A stretch of 64,000 bases of DNA from Adiantum capillus-veneris (lineage: Eukaryota > Streptophyta > Polypodiopsida > Polypodiales > Pteridaceae), in assembly GCA_014529385.2 (NCBI GenBank), contig CM043970.1:42206779-42270778 (forward strand), read 5' to 3'. The stretch's first letter is position 1; each line of letters starts with the position of its first letter. The position numbers were made by a program, and so were the translations under genes. Below the pieces are notes generated by a model. The model was not told where the DNA came from, did not search any database, and worked only from the letters and a program-made list of their open reading frames with translations. Below are positions 10,601-22,440 of this stretch, one piece after another.

Positions 10601-11360
10601 CTGGTGTTTTTGCAACGTCTCTATAGCTGTGATCCTTCATGTTGATTTTGGTTATTAGCTCCTCATGCCTTAGGTAAATTTGGTCATACCCCCAATCTTG
10701 TATCATTTTGAGTTGACGCATAAAAGGTCGCCCGAAAATAATGTCAAAGCTTTTTGTTTTTCCAAAATCTACCACGGCAAAGGTGTGCTTATAGTTAATT
10801 CCATACGAAATTACAACTATTTGGTCCACGATTCCCAATGGTCACTCTACATACCCATCTCTGAGTTGCATTTTCATTCTCATCTTTCTGAGAGCTGGGC
10901 GGCCCCATTTCTCCCATATTTGCTTGGTAGCAATCGCAACTCCCGCTCCACTGTCTAGGATAGCTACCGCCTTTATATCCTGATATTCGACAGGTAGGGT
11001 TGTATTACCTTCCTCACCTTCACAGTAATCTCCGACCTTGTTTATGGGAACATGTTGGGCTTTGGGTTGACCTTCTCGTTTGTTTTCTTCTATCGTAGGG
11101 TTTGTCTGAAGAGAAATCTTTATTCCTTTGTTCTCCAAATGTTTCCCCATGTCTTCCCATAAGTGTGGTCTGACTCTCAAGAGTTCTGACAGTGTGATTG
11201 TGCATGTTACAGGTGTCGACAGCATCTCTTGATGACTTTTTGAGTCAATCATTTGTGGAATAGTTCTCATCTGTGATGGAACTAATCTTATCTCCGATTG
11301 TGCTTCGTGTTCACCTATAAATGAAGGCAGCGTTTTCAGGGATTGAGCTTTGCTTTCCAC
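10601..11360 (-). pseudogene. Retropepsin-like protease of the 15-kb element
   Basis: The aspartic protease cleaves the polyprotein. The active-site loop is AILDSGAGVAIATKQ (Asp at 10953-10955), an intact DSGA motif. The C-terminal hallmark IIFGRPFM (the usual ILGRPF) follows about 90 residues later, after a single TGA at 10839-10841 that reads as a likely CGA (Arg) change. The region before the loop is a spacer from gag. Confidence 0.85.
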
Positions 11361-11579
11361 CGAAACCTCTGTTCCTGCATCTCCATACAGCGATTGTATA
11401 TCTCCTGGATAAAATTCGTTGTCCCTGTTATCCTCAGGAATTGGTGCAGACTATAACGTCGCGCTTCCGTTCTTTCTATTTCTAATGGTTTCCCATAAGT
11501 GTTGTGGCCATGGTTCTTCCACTTCTGGAATTGGCATTATAGTCATTGACTTAGCATCATTAGTGGTGTTCGGCACCAC

Positions 11580-14500
11580 TCAGTGATCCAATGACAATAT
11601 CTTTTCAGGCTTGGGTTCGTTTACTTGTTCTGATTTATCGATCTTCGGTTTTTCTCGCTCCTTGTGAATCAGCACTTCTTGTTCTGGGGTTCTAATCGCA
11701 TTAGGTTCCATCAATGCCTTGGTTGTTTCAATGAGGTGTTTACACATTTCCAAACGCTTCGTTTCCACTTTTGGTTGAGGATAAATCAACTATCTCTGCT
11801 CTAAGGTTTGGTTTGTTTTTAGCCTTGCTTCATACGCTTGTAATAGAGAATCTAAGGGCTCTAGCACTTTCTCGGCCAAGACTGATCCCCGCGAGGATGC
11901 TTTCCTCGGCTTGTTGTTGTCCTCAACAGTTTTACTATCTCTCTCTTGTTTCAGTTGCTCTTTCATTTTATGTAACTCATTTTGCATGGCAATTTGGGTT
12001 TTGATCCTTCTTGTTTTCATTCTGTCTCATTTCACCTTCCAAGATTTCCGTTGTGGCCTCACAGATAAACTCTCGTTTTCCGTGGGTATTGGCAACTCGA
12101 CCTTTTCTTCCAGTGGCTGGTTTTTTTCTAAGTCCTTGGCTTGGGCTCTGGTTATCGCATTGATTTGGATCATGGGTTCGGTTTTTGATCCACTGCTTGC
12201 ACTTGGTAACACCCCCACGATATTTATAGTTGTTTTTCCCTTGTTTTCCGGATTCCTTGGGCAATCTGGCAGTATGTGATTCACACCACACCCGTCACAA
12301 AACCCAAAAATTTTCACTGTTTCGCCTTTGAAAGGACAATTACGCTCCCAATGATCAGTACTTCCACAGCTATAGCACGGTCCAATTGGTGGTTGATTTT
12401 GAGGAGGTGGTCCCATAGGCTGTCCCGCCCTATTAGGATATCCTCTCGATTTATAGTTCTAGTTCGCAATGAACATTAGGGTTCTTTCATCCACCACCAA
12501 ATATTGATCCCTCGAAGGTTGTGCTACATACATTGGTGGTGCCATACCCTCATTATTTCCCCATGTTTGATAGGCTTCGTTAGTGTACATCTGTGGTTCA
12601 GGTTCACTTACATAAGGCTCATTCGGTTACTTGTAATAAGAAATTTGAGGTGTACTATTTGTTCCTGGTGATGCTTCGTAAGGTTGAGCATACCTAATCA
12701 TGGCACTATTTTCCTGTGGTAAAGGAGGTTGTTGAACCAACACAGGTTGAGGTCTGTCTGCTCCTGCTACCATATTCACTTTTGGTCCAACTTGATATCT
12801 TGGAGGAGGTGGCTGTGGTTGTCCTGCTGGAGGTCCATACGGCCTTTCCCTCACATAGTTTTTGTTGAAAAAACACTCATCCGTGCCATGGTTTGTACAT
12901 TTTTTCTCTATGGTGCACCATTTCAGTACTCGTCCAGTCGCAACTGGTGCTTTCGGCTATTGTGTGCACCACGGCGTCGGGTGATCCCCCCCACATATGT
13001 CACATTTCCTCATCTAAGACTGTCTCATCACCGGATTTGATCTCATATGTTTCTGCATTCTCTTCGTTACTTCCTCTATCATTTGGTCAGCTGTCGGCAT
13101 CAAAGGAGCCTGAGCCTCTTTCTTGGTAGAGGTTTCACTCTTAATAGATGAAGAGCCACTGGTTACTGAATCAGTATCCTCTAACACTTCCCCATATGTT
13201 TTGCAGTTATCAACAAGATATAACACTTCCCTTGTAACCTGTTCAAATGTGCTACAGGCTTTCAAGTGAAGGTCCTTTTTCAAGGTTTCGCTTCTAAGTC
13301 CTTCAATGAAGAGCATGGACAATGTCTCGTCTTGCGGTAATTATCTCCTTGGGCACCTCTCAATGTATTGCTTGAATATCAAGGATGCTTCCTCACTTTT
13401 TTGTTCTCCTTTTGTTTAAAAGCATATATCTGTGATACAGTATTATGCTTTATACCCCGTTTTGAGAATTCTTCCACGAGCTCCCGCAATACATGTTCAA
13501 TATTTGGACAAGTTTTAGGGTTCAAAGGTTGAAACCATGTTAAGGCCGTCCCTTCCAAGGTCAGCCCGAATCCCTCATATTGAGTATGGAAATCAGTGAT
13601 CTGCTATGCTCTTAAGACTTTCTTGAAGAGCGACACATGGGCATATGGATCCCCTGATCCACTATACTTCTTTGGCATGCACTTCGCTACCTGGGATGGT
13701 CTCATCCGTCTATTGTCTGTGACCAATCTCAATGCTCCGTGTCTCATGGATGTCGTGGGTTTCTCTCGTTGGCGCCCCTGTGAATCTTCTACCAGGAGGC
13801 AAATGCGATGGTGTTGCTGCAAATGTCGGACCTACTGTGGTATGTGTAGAGATAGGAACCGCACTACCCCGATTTGTAGCCATAGATTCTCTGGAATGTA
13901 ATGTTCCCATGGAGCTTGGCATAGAATAATGAGGTCGACTGAAAGAATCAGCTACATGAGTCCTCTCTCCGCCTGTTGCCATCGGGTCTGGCACGACACT
14001 TGTAGGTGCTGGTCTCAGTGGGCTTGGAGTGACATAATAATAGTGGAGTGGTCCCCCAAAATACGTATGGAGTGGTCTCAGTGGTCTTGGAGTGACATAA
14101 TAATAGTGGAGTGGTCCCCCAAAATACGTATATCCTTCCAACTCCTTTTTATCGATTGCTGCATATCATCTTCCATACTTGTCGTATGCAACGATTTTCG
14201 TTTCTGATCCCTCTGTGTAGGTGAAGACATAAAGTCTTTTCCGCTCTGTCAACTCATCGACGTAGGGTTCCTCACATCTATAATAGAGATCTTCCTCTCC
14301 ATTATTATACTTGTATAACCCCATGTAGACGTTGTCTATGTTGACTCTCAAAGTTTTGTTTTCTCGCCTTAACCTCGCATTAGGGAAGCTCATTGTTGGT
14401 GCTTTCTCCTCAGGTTCCTCATCTACTTTGGCTTTCGTGCCCATCAATCCCCACTTGTCCACAATGTTAGGGTTCAGGACTACCAAGTATATGATACCTT

Positions 14501-14693
14501 CGTCATCTAGGTACCTATCTGCGCTATAGCTCACAGGCACTAAGTCCTTGAAATCACTTGGTCTATCTTCTATTTTCACACAGTAGCGGTCCATACCATC
14601 CTTGTAGATCTTGGCACCTTGCTTGTTGTCATACTGATAATTGATGAACAATAGCTTCATTGTGGCCGAAGGGTCTGATGGTCCTGCTACCAT
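11580..14693 (-). pseudogene. Gag of the 15-kb element
   Basis: Gag builds the virus-like particle. I take the start at 14693 (MVAGPSDPSATMKLLFINYQ), the first long frame after the leader. The N-terminal 175 aa are unfamiliar. A Pro/Tyr-rich segment with a 21-residue tandem repeat lies near 14011-14136. The retrotransposon gag (capsid) core lies at 13000-13820, including YSGSGDPYAHVSLFKKVLRA and LFIEGLRSETLKKDL. A zinc knuckle CYSCGSTDHWERNC (2-4-4) lies near 12330-12380, with a second imperfect cysteine/histidine cluster (CDGCGVNHILPDC) close by. A Lys/Glu-rich region follows toward the protease. Most is in one frame; two compensating frameshifts flank 13604-13730. Confidence 0.82.
14011..14136. 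repeat. 63-bp tandem duplication in gag
   Basis: Two direct copies with period 63 bp start at GGTCTCAGTG (14011 and 14074). They encode a 21-residue repeat containing TYFGGPLHYYYVTP. The frame is preserved. Confidence 0.9.
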
Positions 14694-15204
14694 GTTCTCT
14701 TCCGTTTAGGTTTAAATGTCCCAAGTGTTCCGTGAAATACTTGTAAGATCTCTATGAAGAAGTATCGGAAATACTTTCTTCAAGGATCGGCTCTAACAGT
14801 CGTAGTACACCTTGGTTTACACTCTCCTCCGTTGATAAAACACTTGCTTGATCCGCTAAATTTTGGTGTTGGTTGTTGATTTGTTTTCTTGATCTCGAAA
14901 ACATGAAGAAAGTGGAATTTACCGACTGAATCCAAACCTCTTACCTGGAGATGGAGTGATCTTCCAACTCTCACGACTGCATGGATTGTTACTTGATCGT
15001 TCTTTGCAAATGAATACACTTGATGGCTATGAGATCACTGTATCATTCCAACTGTCAGCAGATTCAACAATTTCACAACAACTTCAACACAATTTTTCTT
15101 GCAGATTATTGACAGTATGTCCAATTTGGGTTTTGACAAGTCCTGATATCTAAAATGTTCTAGGTCTATGAACAAGTCAAAAATGAGTCAAATCTGGGCC
15201 AGTG

Positions 15205-15228
15205 GTACACCGATCGCAATTGTAGTAC
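15205..15228. repeat. 24-bp near-palindrome, copy 3
   Basis: GTAC-bounded motif with core CGATCGCAATTG (two changes from the consensus CGATCGCGATCG). Confidence 0.82.
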
Positions 15229-15647
15229 AGTGCCCAATTTTGATGAAACTTCACCAGCTTGTTCACTAGGCTATTTTAAAGCTGCCCACCAAATACTTTT
15301 GCATTCAAACCCCAAAAAGTCAAGCTTTTACCAGTTCTTGGTTGAAAGTGTCTGTTTTTCTGAATCTGTAAGTTTGACTTGATTTTAGTGTTTGTTTTGG
15401 GATTTGAAAGCTATCTGGGATTGTCCTGTGTACAAGCTATCCCTCTGTATGGTTTCTTCCCAGTTTTGATGTGTTTTGGTCTACTGAAAGTCAATTTCTA
15501 TGCCAGTTTAGCAGTTTTTGACTTGGATCTGTATTCAGACGGTTTGACAGGTATTTTGAGGTTTCTGGCTCTAGTTCCATTAGAATTTTATGTTTGTATA
15601 CACCTGAGGATCCCACAGATGAAATCTGGTCAAAATCTGGCACTTAG

Positions 15648-15671
15648 GTACACCGATCGCAATCGTAGTTC
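15648..15671. repeat. 24-bp near-palindrome, copy 4
   Basis: Core CGATCGCAATCG. The right-hand GTAC has become GTTC. Confidence 0.8.
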
Positions 15672-15920
15672 TGAGCCTAAATTAGACCAAATTTGGCATG
15701 CTTGTAGACACTGATGTTTTAAGGCTATCCCCCAAGTCTTTTTGCATTTGGATCACCAAAAGCCAAGATTTTGCACTTTCTAGGTATGTTAGGCTAGTTT
15801 TACCCAAGTGGCCTGATTTCCTTGATTTTTGATGTTTTTGGGTGTGGTTGCTTTAGAAAAACTTGTTTAGAATCTTATCAGGAAGGCACACAACAAATCT
15901 TGTCCAATTCTAGCACAGAG

Positions 15921-15944
15921 GTACACCGATCGCGATCGTAGTAC
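15921..15944. repeat. 24-bp near-palindrome, copy 5
   Basis: Perfect consensus copy: GTAC, spacer AC, core CGATCGCGATCG, spacer TA, GTAC. 20 of 24 positions are palindromic. Confidence 0.88.
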
Positions 15945-16467
15945 CTGGGCCAAATCTGATGAAGTTTTACAGGCTCTCTGTGATGACAAGTATTTCCCAG
16001 TGTTTGGTGCTATCACTTTGTGATTTGAATCAATTTCAGCTCTGTTTGGACAGATTTTCTAAATTTTAGAGTCTTATGGCCTTTTTGCCAAAGTTATGTT
16101 TTTCTGGTGTCTCAACTCTAACTTTTGCCCCAAATCTAACTGGAATGTGAATTACTTATCCTACTCCTAAGTACAGAAATAAAAGAACATAAAGAAATGA
16201 ATCAAACAAGACAAACAAGATGGATTTCGGGTGAGATTTCAGTACTCAATCGAATTAGAGAAATTGAAGAGCAAAAATGCTTTGAACACTCTCACTCATA
16301 GCTCCCTAAATATCCTAAGAGAGGATCTAGCCAGTCCACTGACTCTAGACTCCACTAAGCTCTAAACCCCTGTCTAGGAGCCTAATTGAGGTGTAAAATG
16401 GATTTGTGGATTGATCTTCTTTTAAGGAAGCTAACTGCGCACTCGGTCACTCATCACCTAAGGTGCA

Positions 16468-16486
16468 TTCCTCGGTAGTGGCGTCA
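16468..16486 (-). other. Primer-binding site (tRNA-Asp type), degenerate
   Basis: The minus strand reads TGACGCCACTACCGAGGAA, one base inside the 5' LTR. It matches the tRNA-Asp site used by many Tat/Athila elements (TGGCGCCGTTGCCGGGGA) except for differences that are mostly G-to-A or T-to-C-like transitions. Confidence 0.75.
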
Positions 16487-16487
16487 A

Positions 16488-17411
16488 TGTTTGCGGGTCA
16501 CCGCGACGGACGTCCATAGCATAGCTCTCACGCATCAACATAAAATATCAATACAAGGGAAACGACAAGGATAAGTCATGGAAACTCACTAGGGTGTCAA
16601 TTCTAATGAAGTGAATTCGATGAGATGCAACTACTAACTCTGCAAGAAAATCATATGCACTAAAGCCAGGTAATCTGCCTATGTCCTTCTACATAGCTCT
16701 ACAGTCATCATGCCCGTTTACCATGCAAATCATGTCGGAATCGCATGAAACTTGAAGGGAAGGTACAGGGGACTATCAGGAGCATATCCTATCACTGTCA
16801 ACATTTTGGAGAGGTACAAAGATTGCGATCATTCATCCCAAAGTCAGTAAAAACAGTGAACAGATGATCCTAAAGGGTCGTTTTAGGGTCCCTAAAGCCT
16901 CTCCTAGGGTCAAAACAACATAAAATACGCATATAAACACTCAAAACAGCGATTTAAGGCCACAAACTCGCAGTTGAACACTTACACCAAATCTTGAATG
17001 ATTACACTTGAATGGAAGAGCAAAGTAAGAGGAACACAATGCAATAAACGAATCTGAATTCGGATTACGGTAGCCACAGTAGCGAAGATTACAAGTTGGA
17101 GCAAGAAGGAGCTCTCAAATGTACGCTGTCTTCTTCAGCTTCTCATAAAAAAGATGATGTTCAAACTTACAAAAGTTGACCTTTATAGTTTAGGTCTTTA
17201 CAAATGGCTTGTCCGGCCAAAAGCTCCTAAACTTCTAACTGGCTCTCTAATATACAATTGCTCCCAGAAAAATAATCATAAATTCTTTTACAAGTTCTCG
17301 GCTTAGAGAAGCTCTTTTACAAAGGTCAAGATTTTCGCAAAAATGTAGATTCCGTGAAAAATGTGACTCTTTCTTTGGAAACCGCAGCTTCGTCGCTTCG
17401 TCCGCCAAACA
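16488..17411 (-). repeat. 5' LTR of the 15-kb gypsy element
   Basis: A 924-bp LTR, TGTTTG to CAAACA, matching 2362-3287. It is followed by the target duplication AACAT at 17412-17416. Confidence 0.95.
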
Positions 17412-18019
17412 AACATAGAGGGTGAACTTAATTGGCGGTAGCAACATAATCATAGTACTTAATTAACTTGGCATGAACAATACTTTTGCAAGAGAGATAG
17501 TTTAGAGAACTTGACAATAATTGAGGACCGAATTTATGTGAAGGGGTCCCCCCCTCCAGAAGGCTTTTGTATTATAGGTTCTCCCATTCAGAGAGACTTC
17601 GTACAATACAATCTTTGTTTTCCTTGTGACCTAGGTGATGCAATGAAGATGGAAATCTTTATGCATCACGAACATAACATAGACTTTGTAAAAATCATTA
17701 ACTATCCACAACGTCAGACCCAAGGCCTCAAACACCTTCAAAGGTGGAGAGAGCTAGCTGGGAATGATTGTAGGGAAGATGTAGAAGAAACATTCATAGG
17801 AGAAATAAATAGTTCCTCACTTATCATCATCACTCTTCTTGCTAGCATACATAGTAGCATAGTAATGAACATGGAGAAGTTGGCAATCTTAAGCATTGAA
17901 GCATGGCTCTTGGTTGGATTTGCATTCCATAGCCAAGAGTGTTGGTGTAGGCTCTCAACTTCTCTAGAAGCATGGAGAAGGAGATGGAGCTCTTGCACTT
18001 TTCACTTCACACGATGAGT

Positions 18020-18050
<31 letters not shown>

Positions 18051-18860
18051 GGGGGGGGAGAGTATACCCCCCAAGATAGCGCCTAGATTCCGTAGTTGAC
18101 CCCCTCTTCTAGCTCATGAATTAAGCTTATTGGACCCCTTCAAGCTTGACCAATCACATGCAAGCATTCTAGCCTTGGGACAAGTGTCCCCCTTTTCCCT
18201 TTGAGAGAGAGGACTTGATAAATGCAAAAACATTTAATTAAATTAACTAATTTAGCATTGGACCCCTTGGGAGGCCAACCAATAGTCTTTAGGCACACCA
18301 TGAGGGCGACATGAAGAGGAGCTTGACATGTGTCCTTGTTGCCTCCTTGGTCTAGGTTTGCCTTGAGTGAGGGTGTGTGTGATCTGTCTCATGCTCCCAA
18401 CTTGTTGGGCTCACCCCCTCCTTGTAGGGATATTTTTTGACTTTTTGACACCTCAAGCTCCTCGACCTTGGGCCCGGTTTCCACCACAGGCTTGTCCCTT
18501 AAGCCCCTCAAGATTGGGTCGGGTTCCACCTTAAGTACATCCCTAGCATCTCAAGCACTCCAAGCACTCCAAGAACCTCAAGCATCTTAGTCATCAAGCA
18601 CCTCAAGCACCTCAAGCATCTCAGTCATCAAGCACGACAAGCACCTCAAGCTTGGGCTAGGTTTCCACCTTAAGCACAACCCTAGCTTACCTAAGGTTCA
18701 AGGCTTGTCACACTAACTATTGGACGTATTTAATGAATCTAACCCTAAGGTCTTTAAGCGCCGTTAGGTAGCCTTGCTCTTTGATAGACCATCTTTGATT
18801 TGGACCCCTTTACCATTGGCCCCGTGTTGAGATAGATCAGTAAGAATATGTTTATATTAT
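17412..18860 (-). repeat. 5' LTR of element A, second piece (outer end approximate)
   Basis: Resumption of the LTR begun at 2273. It aligns by eye with the LTR of element B (47770 onward): both carry the block TTGAGGACCG followed by a C-run and TTTGTATTATA, the block GGTTGGATTTGCAT, a TG microsatellite and repeated ATTGGACCCCTT motifs. A (TG)n tract and a G-run of nearly 30 bases lie at about 18019-18058. A CAAGCACCTC-type minirepeat cluster lies at about 18530-18660. The outer boundary is not sharp; no clean CA end or target duplication is visible. Confidence 0.7.
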
Positions 18861-19029
18861 AATACTTGTTCCTGTTTATTCTCCCATATTAAATGATTAG
18901 TTTAATATGAGAAAATCATTTGGGTTGGTTAGATAATAGATTTTATGACACCAACCATGCAAAACCAGGCACCTCCTTACGTTTTCCCTCTCAAAATTTC
19001 TTTCAAGCACCTCCTCATGGGGAAAATGC

Positions 19030-19875
19030 AGTAGTTTTTGGACACAATCCAAATGAAAAATCTCGTGATCGAACAGTCCTCCAAGAAAACCCCAATTGAC
19101 CAAGAATTGACTCAGCAAGATAATGGGATGGTTATCTCTACGAGAGAATTAGAGCAATGGTTTTCTCAGATCCAAGAAAGAGTAGTGATTGGCCTTTGTC
19201 ATGGTGTGAGAACCTCCACTGAAGCTCTCAAATCATGGTTTTCTTACAATTGGGAAAACAAAAACCAAACCCACTCACATCCAACAAGTTTTATATGTTT
19301 TTTAAATGACCCTAACTCTTCCTTACAAGTTGTTAGCCAAGGTCAATGACTTTTAAGAAATACTCCCCTTGCTCTCTTCAATTGGTATAAGGGATTCAAC
19401 CCTAGAGGCCCAAAACCCTTGAAAGCTCCTGTTTGGGTAGATTTTCCTAATCTGGCAGTTGAGTTCTATCCCTCGCTCAAATCCATAGGTAACTTTGTGG
19501 GTAGAGTTCTTGAGCAGAGAGAAAGGCCTGGCGTTAACCCCAAATGGGACCCACAAATTTTGATTGAAATATATTTAAATAAGGATCTTACTACCTGAGT
19601 CCCTATCCGAGATTCTAATGGCAATTAGCTTCACCTCCAAACCCTTGTCTACAAGAATCTCCCCAATGCGTGTTCCCATTGAAATATATTTAAATAAGGA
19701 TCTTACTACCTTAGTCCCTATCCGAGATTCTAATGGAAATTACCTTCACCTCCAAACCCTTGTCTACAAGAATCTCCCCAATGCGTGCTTCCATTGCTTC
19801 AAACAAGGACATCATATCAAGGAGTGCCCAGAATTTAAGCCCATAGCTTCTCAAGAAGAGCCCCAACAGGGATAG
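19030..19875 (+). pseudogene. LINE (L1-like) ORF1 with CCHC knuckle
   Basis: Plant L1-type ORF1 proteins bind the LINE RNA. The frame starts around MDTIQMKNLVIEQSSKK (19038) and runs through NWYKGFNPRGPKPLKAPVWV and VDFPNLAVEFYPSLKSIGNF, which resemble the DUF4283-like region of plant LINE ORF1. It reaches a zinc knuckle CFHCFKQGHHIKEC (2-4-4) at about 19788-19830. Stops and a tandem duplication (115 bp, 19566-19795) break the frame, so the copy is inactive. Confidence 0.75.
19566..19795. repeat. 115-bp tandem duplication in LINE ORF1
   Basis: Two direct copies (GAAATATATTTAAATAAGG at 19566 and 19681) with period 115 bp. The period is not a multiple of three, so it shifts the ORF1 frame. Confidence 0.9.
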
Positions 19876-19891
19876 AAAGACTCTTTCCAGC

Positions 19892-20500
19892 TTGTTTCAA
19901 AACACCAAAAACCCTAAAAACACCAATCCCAAAAATAGAAACTCTTTCAGCCCTTTATTGGCTGATGTGTTTGACCCTTTTAACTACTATGATGTCCCTG
20001 ATCCCTCTGACATCTCAAATGAAGCCAAGTCCAACATAGATCCTGAAGAAGGTACCCAGCAAGAAAACTTTGCAGATTCTCCTCCCCTCACTCAAGTGCA
20101 GACCAATGGGGATAAAAATCTTCCCAAAGAAATTAATCCTCATAAACCTCAAGACAAGGCCAGAGGGTGCTCCTCATTCTCTTCTTCAGTCTCAGAGGCA
20201 GAAACTACTCCCAATTATCAGGTGCCCAAGCATTCAGAGAAGGGAAACATTCAACTCCAAGATAATGATTTGTTTGAGATGCACCTAGAAGAGCAGGACA
20301 AACAAACAAGAGAACACATTATGGTCTCACGAGAACTCTCAATGGACATCTTGATGACCCAAGTAGAGGAAGAGAGACTACCAACCCCTTCATCTGGCAA
20401 CCCTAAGAGGAAAAAAGAACCTTCAAAAGATCCTACAAGGGCATCAATTTCTTTGGAAAAACCTTCTAAAAACACCAAGAAAGGAAGTGCCCTAGCATAA
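19892..20500 (+). pseudogene. LINE ORF1 C-terminal tail
   Basis: A hydrophilic, Ser/Pro/Lys/Glu-rich frame of about 200 aa downstream of the zinc knuckle (begins MFQNTKNPKNTNPKNRN, ends KNTKKGSALA). It lies between the knuckle and the endonuclease-like sequence, where plant LINE ORF1 proteins have long disordered tails. No separate domain is recognised. Confidence 0.55.
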
Positions 20501-21310
20501 AAGGTTTTTTCTCTCAACTTCAAGGGACTCACATATTCCACCAGAGCCCAAATTCTTAAAAATTGGATTGTAGTCTCTAATGTAAAATTTCATTTTATCT
20601 ACCTCCAGGAAATCAAAGCCCCAAGTTTCCAACTAAATAGCCAATTGAAGAAGGTTGGCAGTCCTTTCTTCTAGTACTACACAGACCATCCGCCTAGTAA
20701 GGGAGGTTTAGCCTTAGACATCTCCACAAAATACAGTCATCTAGAGTCTAATGTACACAAGTAATGGAAGCTGGGTAGCCATTATCCTTTTAAGTCCTTT
20801 TAATTACACTATTGTATCACTATATGCTTCAAATACAATCTCTGATAGAGTTGTCACATGGAATGAGATTTCAAGCTTTCAGCAACCATGTATAATAATG
20901 GGGAAACTCATCATGGTGGAAAATAAAGAAGACATATGGAACCGTCTTGTTTAGACAGCCAATGGCAAAGAAAAGGAAAGCTAGGACAATATGTTAAGCA
21001 GTCTTAGCCTGTTGGACATCTCCTCGGACATTGGCCTCAAATGGAACAACAAGCAATCAGGTAAGTGCTATAGAGAAACCAAATTTTATAGGGTATATAT
21101 GTGCTCTGCTCTTCTTCAAGATCATTGGCAAGTTGTTCCAAAGATTCTTCTCTGGTCATGTCTGATCAGTCTCCAATTCTTTGTGAATTTCAAAAGGAGG
21201 AATATAACTTTAGGGCATGGTGGCCCCATATAGACCAAACCCTTTTGGGTATCAACATTGTTAAGGATGGTATAAAGAGAATTTTTGAAAAATCGTTTTA
21301 GGAATATCAC
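20500..21310 (+). pseudogene. LINE ORF2 endonuclease fragment
   Basis: Start of an L1-type ORF2: the AP-endonuclease-like domain nicks target DNA. LNFKGLTYSTRAQILKNWI followed by FIYLQEIKAP corresponds to the N-terminal endonuclease motif ending in the catalytic Gln-Glu. Further on come GGLALDIS, then SWVAIILLSPFNYTIVSLYA and CIIMG (usually GDFN-like). Frames change repeatedly. The sequence ends near 21310 and the reverse transcriptase is missing, so this is a 5' piece of a LINE, the opposite of the usual 5' truncation. Confidence 0.6.
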
Positions 21311-22440
21311 TCATTCTTCCAAGCCTAGGATAGAGTTATTGTTCCAAGACTCCGTCATTTGAGTTGTTCTTGTAAGTAGTCGAGCGCATTCTTTAGGGAA
21401 TAGGTTTATAATTGAAAATTGATTGGACAACACAATTCACTCAGGTCCATTCAAGTATAGTTACACTTGTAAAAAGGACACAGTTATTTGAGAAGACTCT
21501 CCTTTTATGGCTGTCCAACCTGGAATAGGTTTATAATTGAAAATTGATTGGAAAACACAATTCACTCAGGTCCATTCATGTATTGTTCCACATGTAAAAA
21601 GGACACAAATATTTGAGAAGACTCTCCTTTTATGGATGTCCAACCTGGAATGACCGAGTCAGACAATGTTGATTGGGTACACCTAACAGCAACCATAGAC
21701 ATTTGGGGCAATAGGGGAACAACTTGGGTAACACCCAAGGGGTACAAAATACCGCAGGTTGCACCAAATGAATATGATAAGTGCAATGCGTATACCTTCT
21801 GAGGATACAAAGAGTGAAGACCTAAATGACATCCAAGCTACTAATGCCTGGGAAAATTGTGACCGATGTGACACAAAGACTAAATTACTAACAAAAATTG
21901 ATTTTGAGATTGAAAGGAAACCTGACTCGCATATTAGCTCAAGTAAAAAAAACCCTGGAGGCCAAGTACCACATCCTATAACAACGTAACTCGAAGTGAA
22001 GAGGACACAAATAAGGACAAATCTAGTGATTTTATGTCAAAAGATACCCACAATCAAAAACTAATTAAGAGGATTAAGAGATATAAGGGGCAACCATATC
22101 GATCGAATATACATGCTAGGATAAAAGAAAAGAGATCCATCGTAGAATGTCTAGGTTATGTGGGGGCATGTGATGCTCATCAAAAGTTGGTAGACAATGG
22201 GGGTGAATATCTCAAGAGTGTCATGTGGCGCATTATGTGACCCTTTGACCTTTCACAATTAGAGATTACAAAGAAACCAAAAATGAGTCTTATTGTACGA
22301 AGACGTCAGAACCAAGAGTTATCTCAACAACAAAAGGAAGTAGAAATTCAAGCAAATACCTTAGCACAATAAGAATATGTAGACTTACATACTACACTTT
22401 AAAATTTTAAATCTTATACTACAGGGGAGAGAAAAAGTTG
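21311..22440. other. Unassigned region with a 125-bp tandem duplication
   Basis: I recognise no gene here. A tandem duplication of 125 bp occupies 21397-21646. Two short frames on the plus strand (21759-21989 and 22034-22240) are hydrophilic, and the second contains SIVECLGYVGACDAHQKLVD. They may be remnants of the gag region of the gypsy element that follows, but no gag or zinc-knuckle motif is visible. Confidence 0.5.
21397..21646. repeat. 125-bp tandem duplication
   Basis: Direct copies at 21397-21521 and 21522-21646, each beginning GGAATAGGTTTATAATTG, with few differences. Confidence 0.92.

Larger units (their letters stand above)
14694..16467 (-). other. 5' leader of the 15-kb element
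   Basis: About 1.8 kb between the primer site and gag without a long ORF on the coding strand. It carries three of the five 24-bp near-palindromes (15205, 15648, 15921), each within diverged sequence that looks like an old repeat of roughly 270 bp. Packaging or translation signals would be expected here, but none can be named from sequence. Confidence 0.7.
2362..17411 (-). mobile_element. 15-kb OTA-type (Tat/Athila-like) Ty3/gypsy element, full length
   Basis: A complete LTR retrotransposon inserted in the LTR of element A. It is 15,050 bp with LTRs at 2362-3287 and 16488-17411, termini TGTTTG and CAAACA, and a 5-bp target duplication AACAT (2357-2361 and 17412-17416). A degenerate tRNA-Asp primer site adjoins the 5' LTR and a polypurine tract adjoins the 3' LTR. 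Coding is on the minus strand: 1.8-kb leader, gag, protease, RT, RNase H, two tandem integrase zinc modules, integrase core, a non-coding gap, then a roughly 3-kb extra coding region. No chromodomain is present. Nearly all of gag-pol (14693 to 7752) stays in one frame apart from stops and a local frameshift, so the ancestor made one polyprotein. By eye the LTRs differ at about 5 percent of sites, so the insertion is not recent. Placement in the OTA clade is inferred from the tRNA-Asp site and the RT sequence. Confidence 0.93.

Noticed and set aside
6705-15944. The repeated 24-bp motif as a CRISPR-like array
   Set aside because: Only five copies, separated by hundreds of bases or kilobases inside a plant retrotransposon, with no cas genes.
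18530-18660. CAAGCACCTC minirepeats as a separate satellite
   Set aside because: They are short, irregular and lie within the LTR of element A, so they are treated as LTR sequence.
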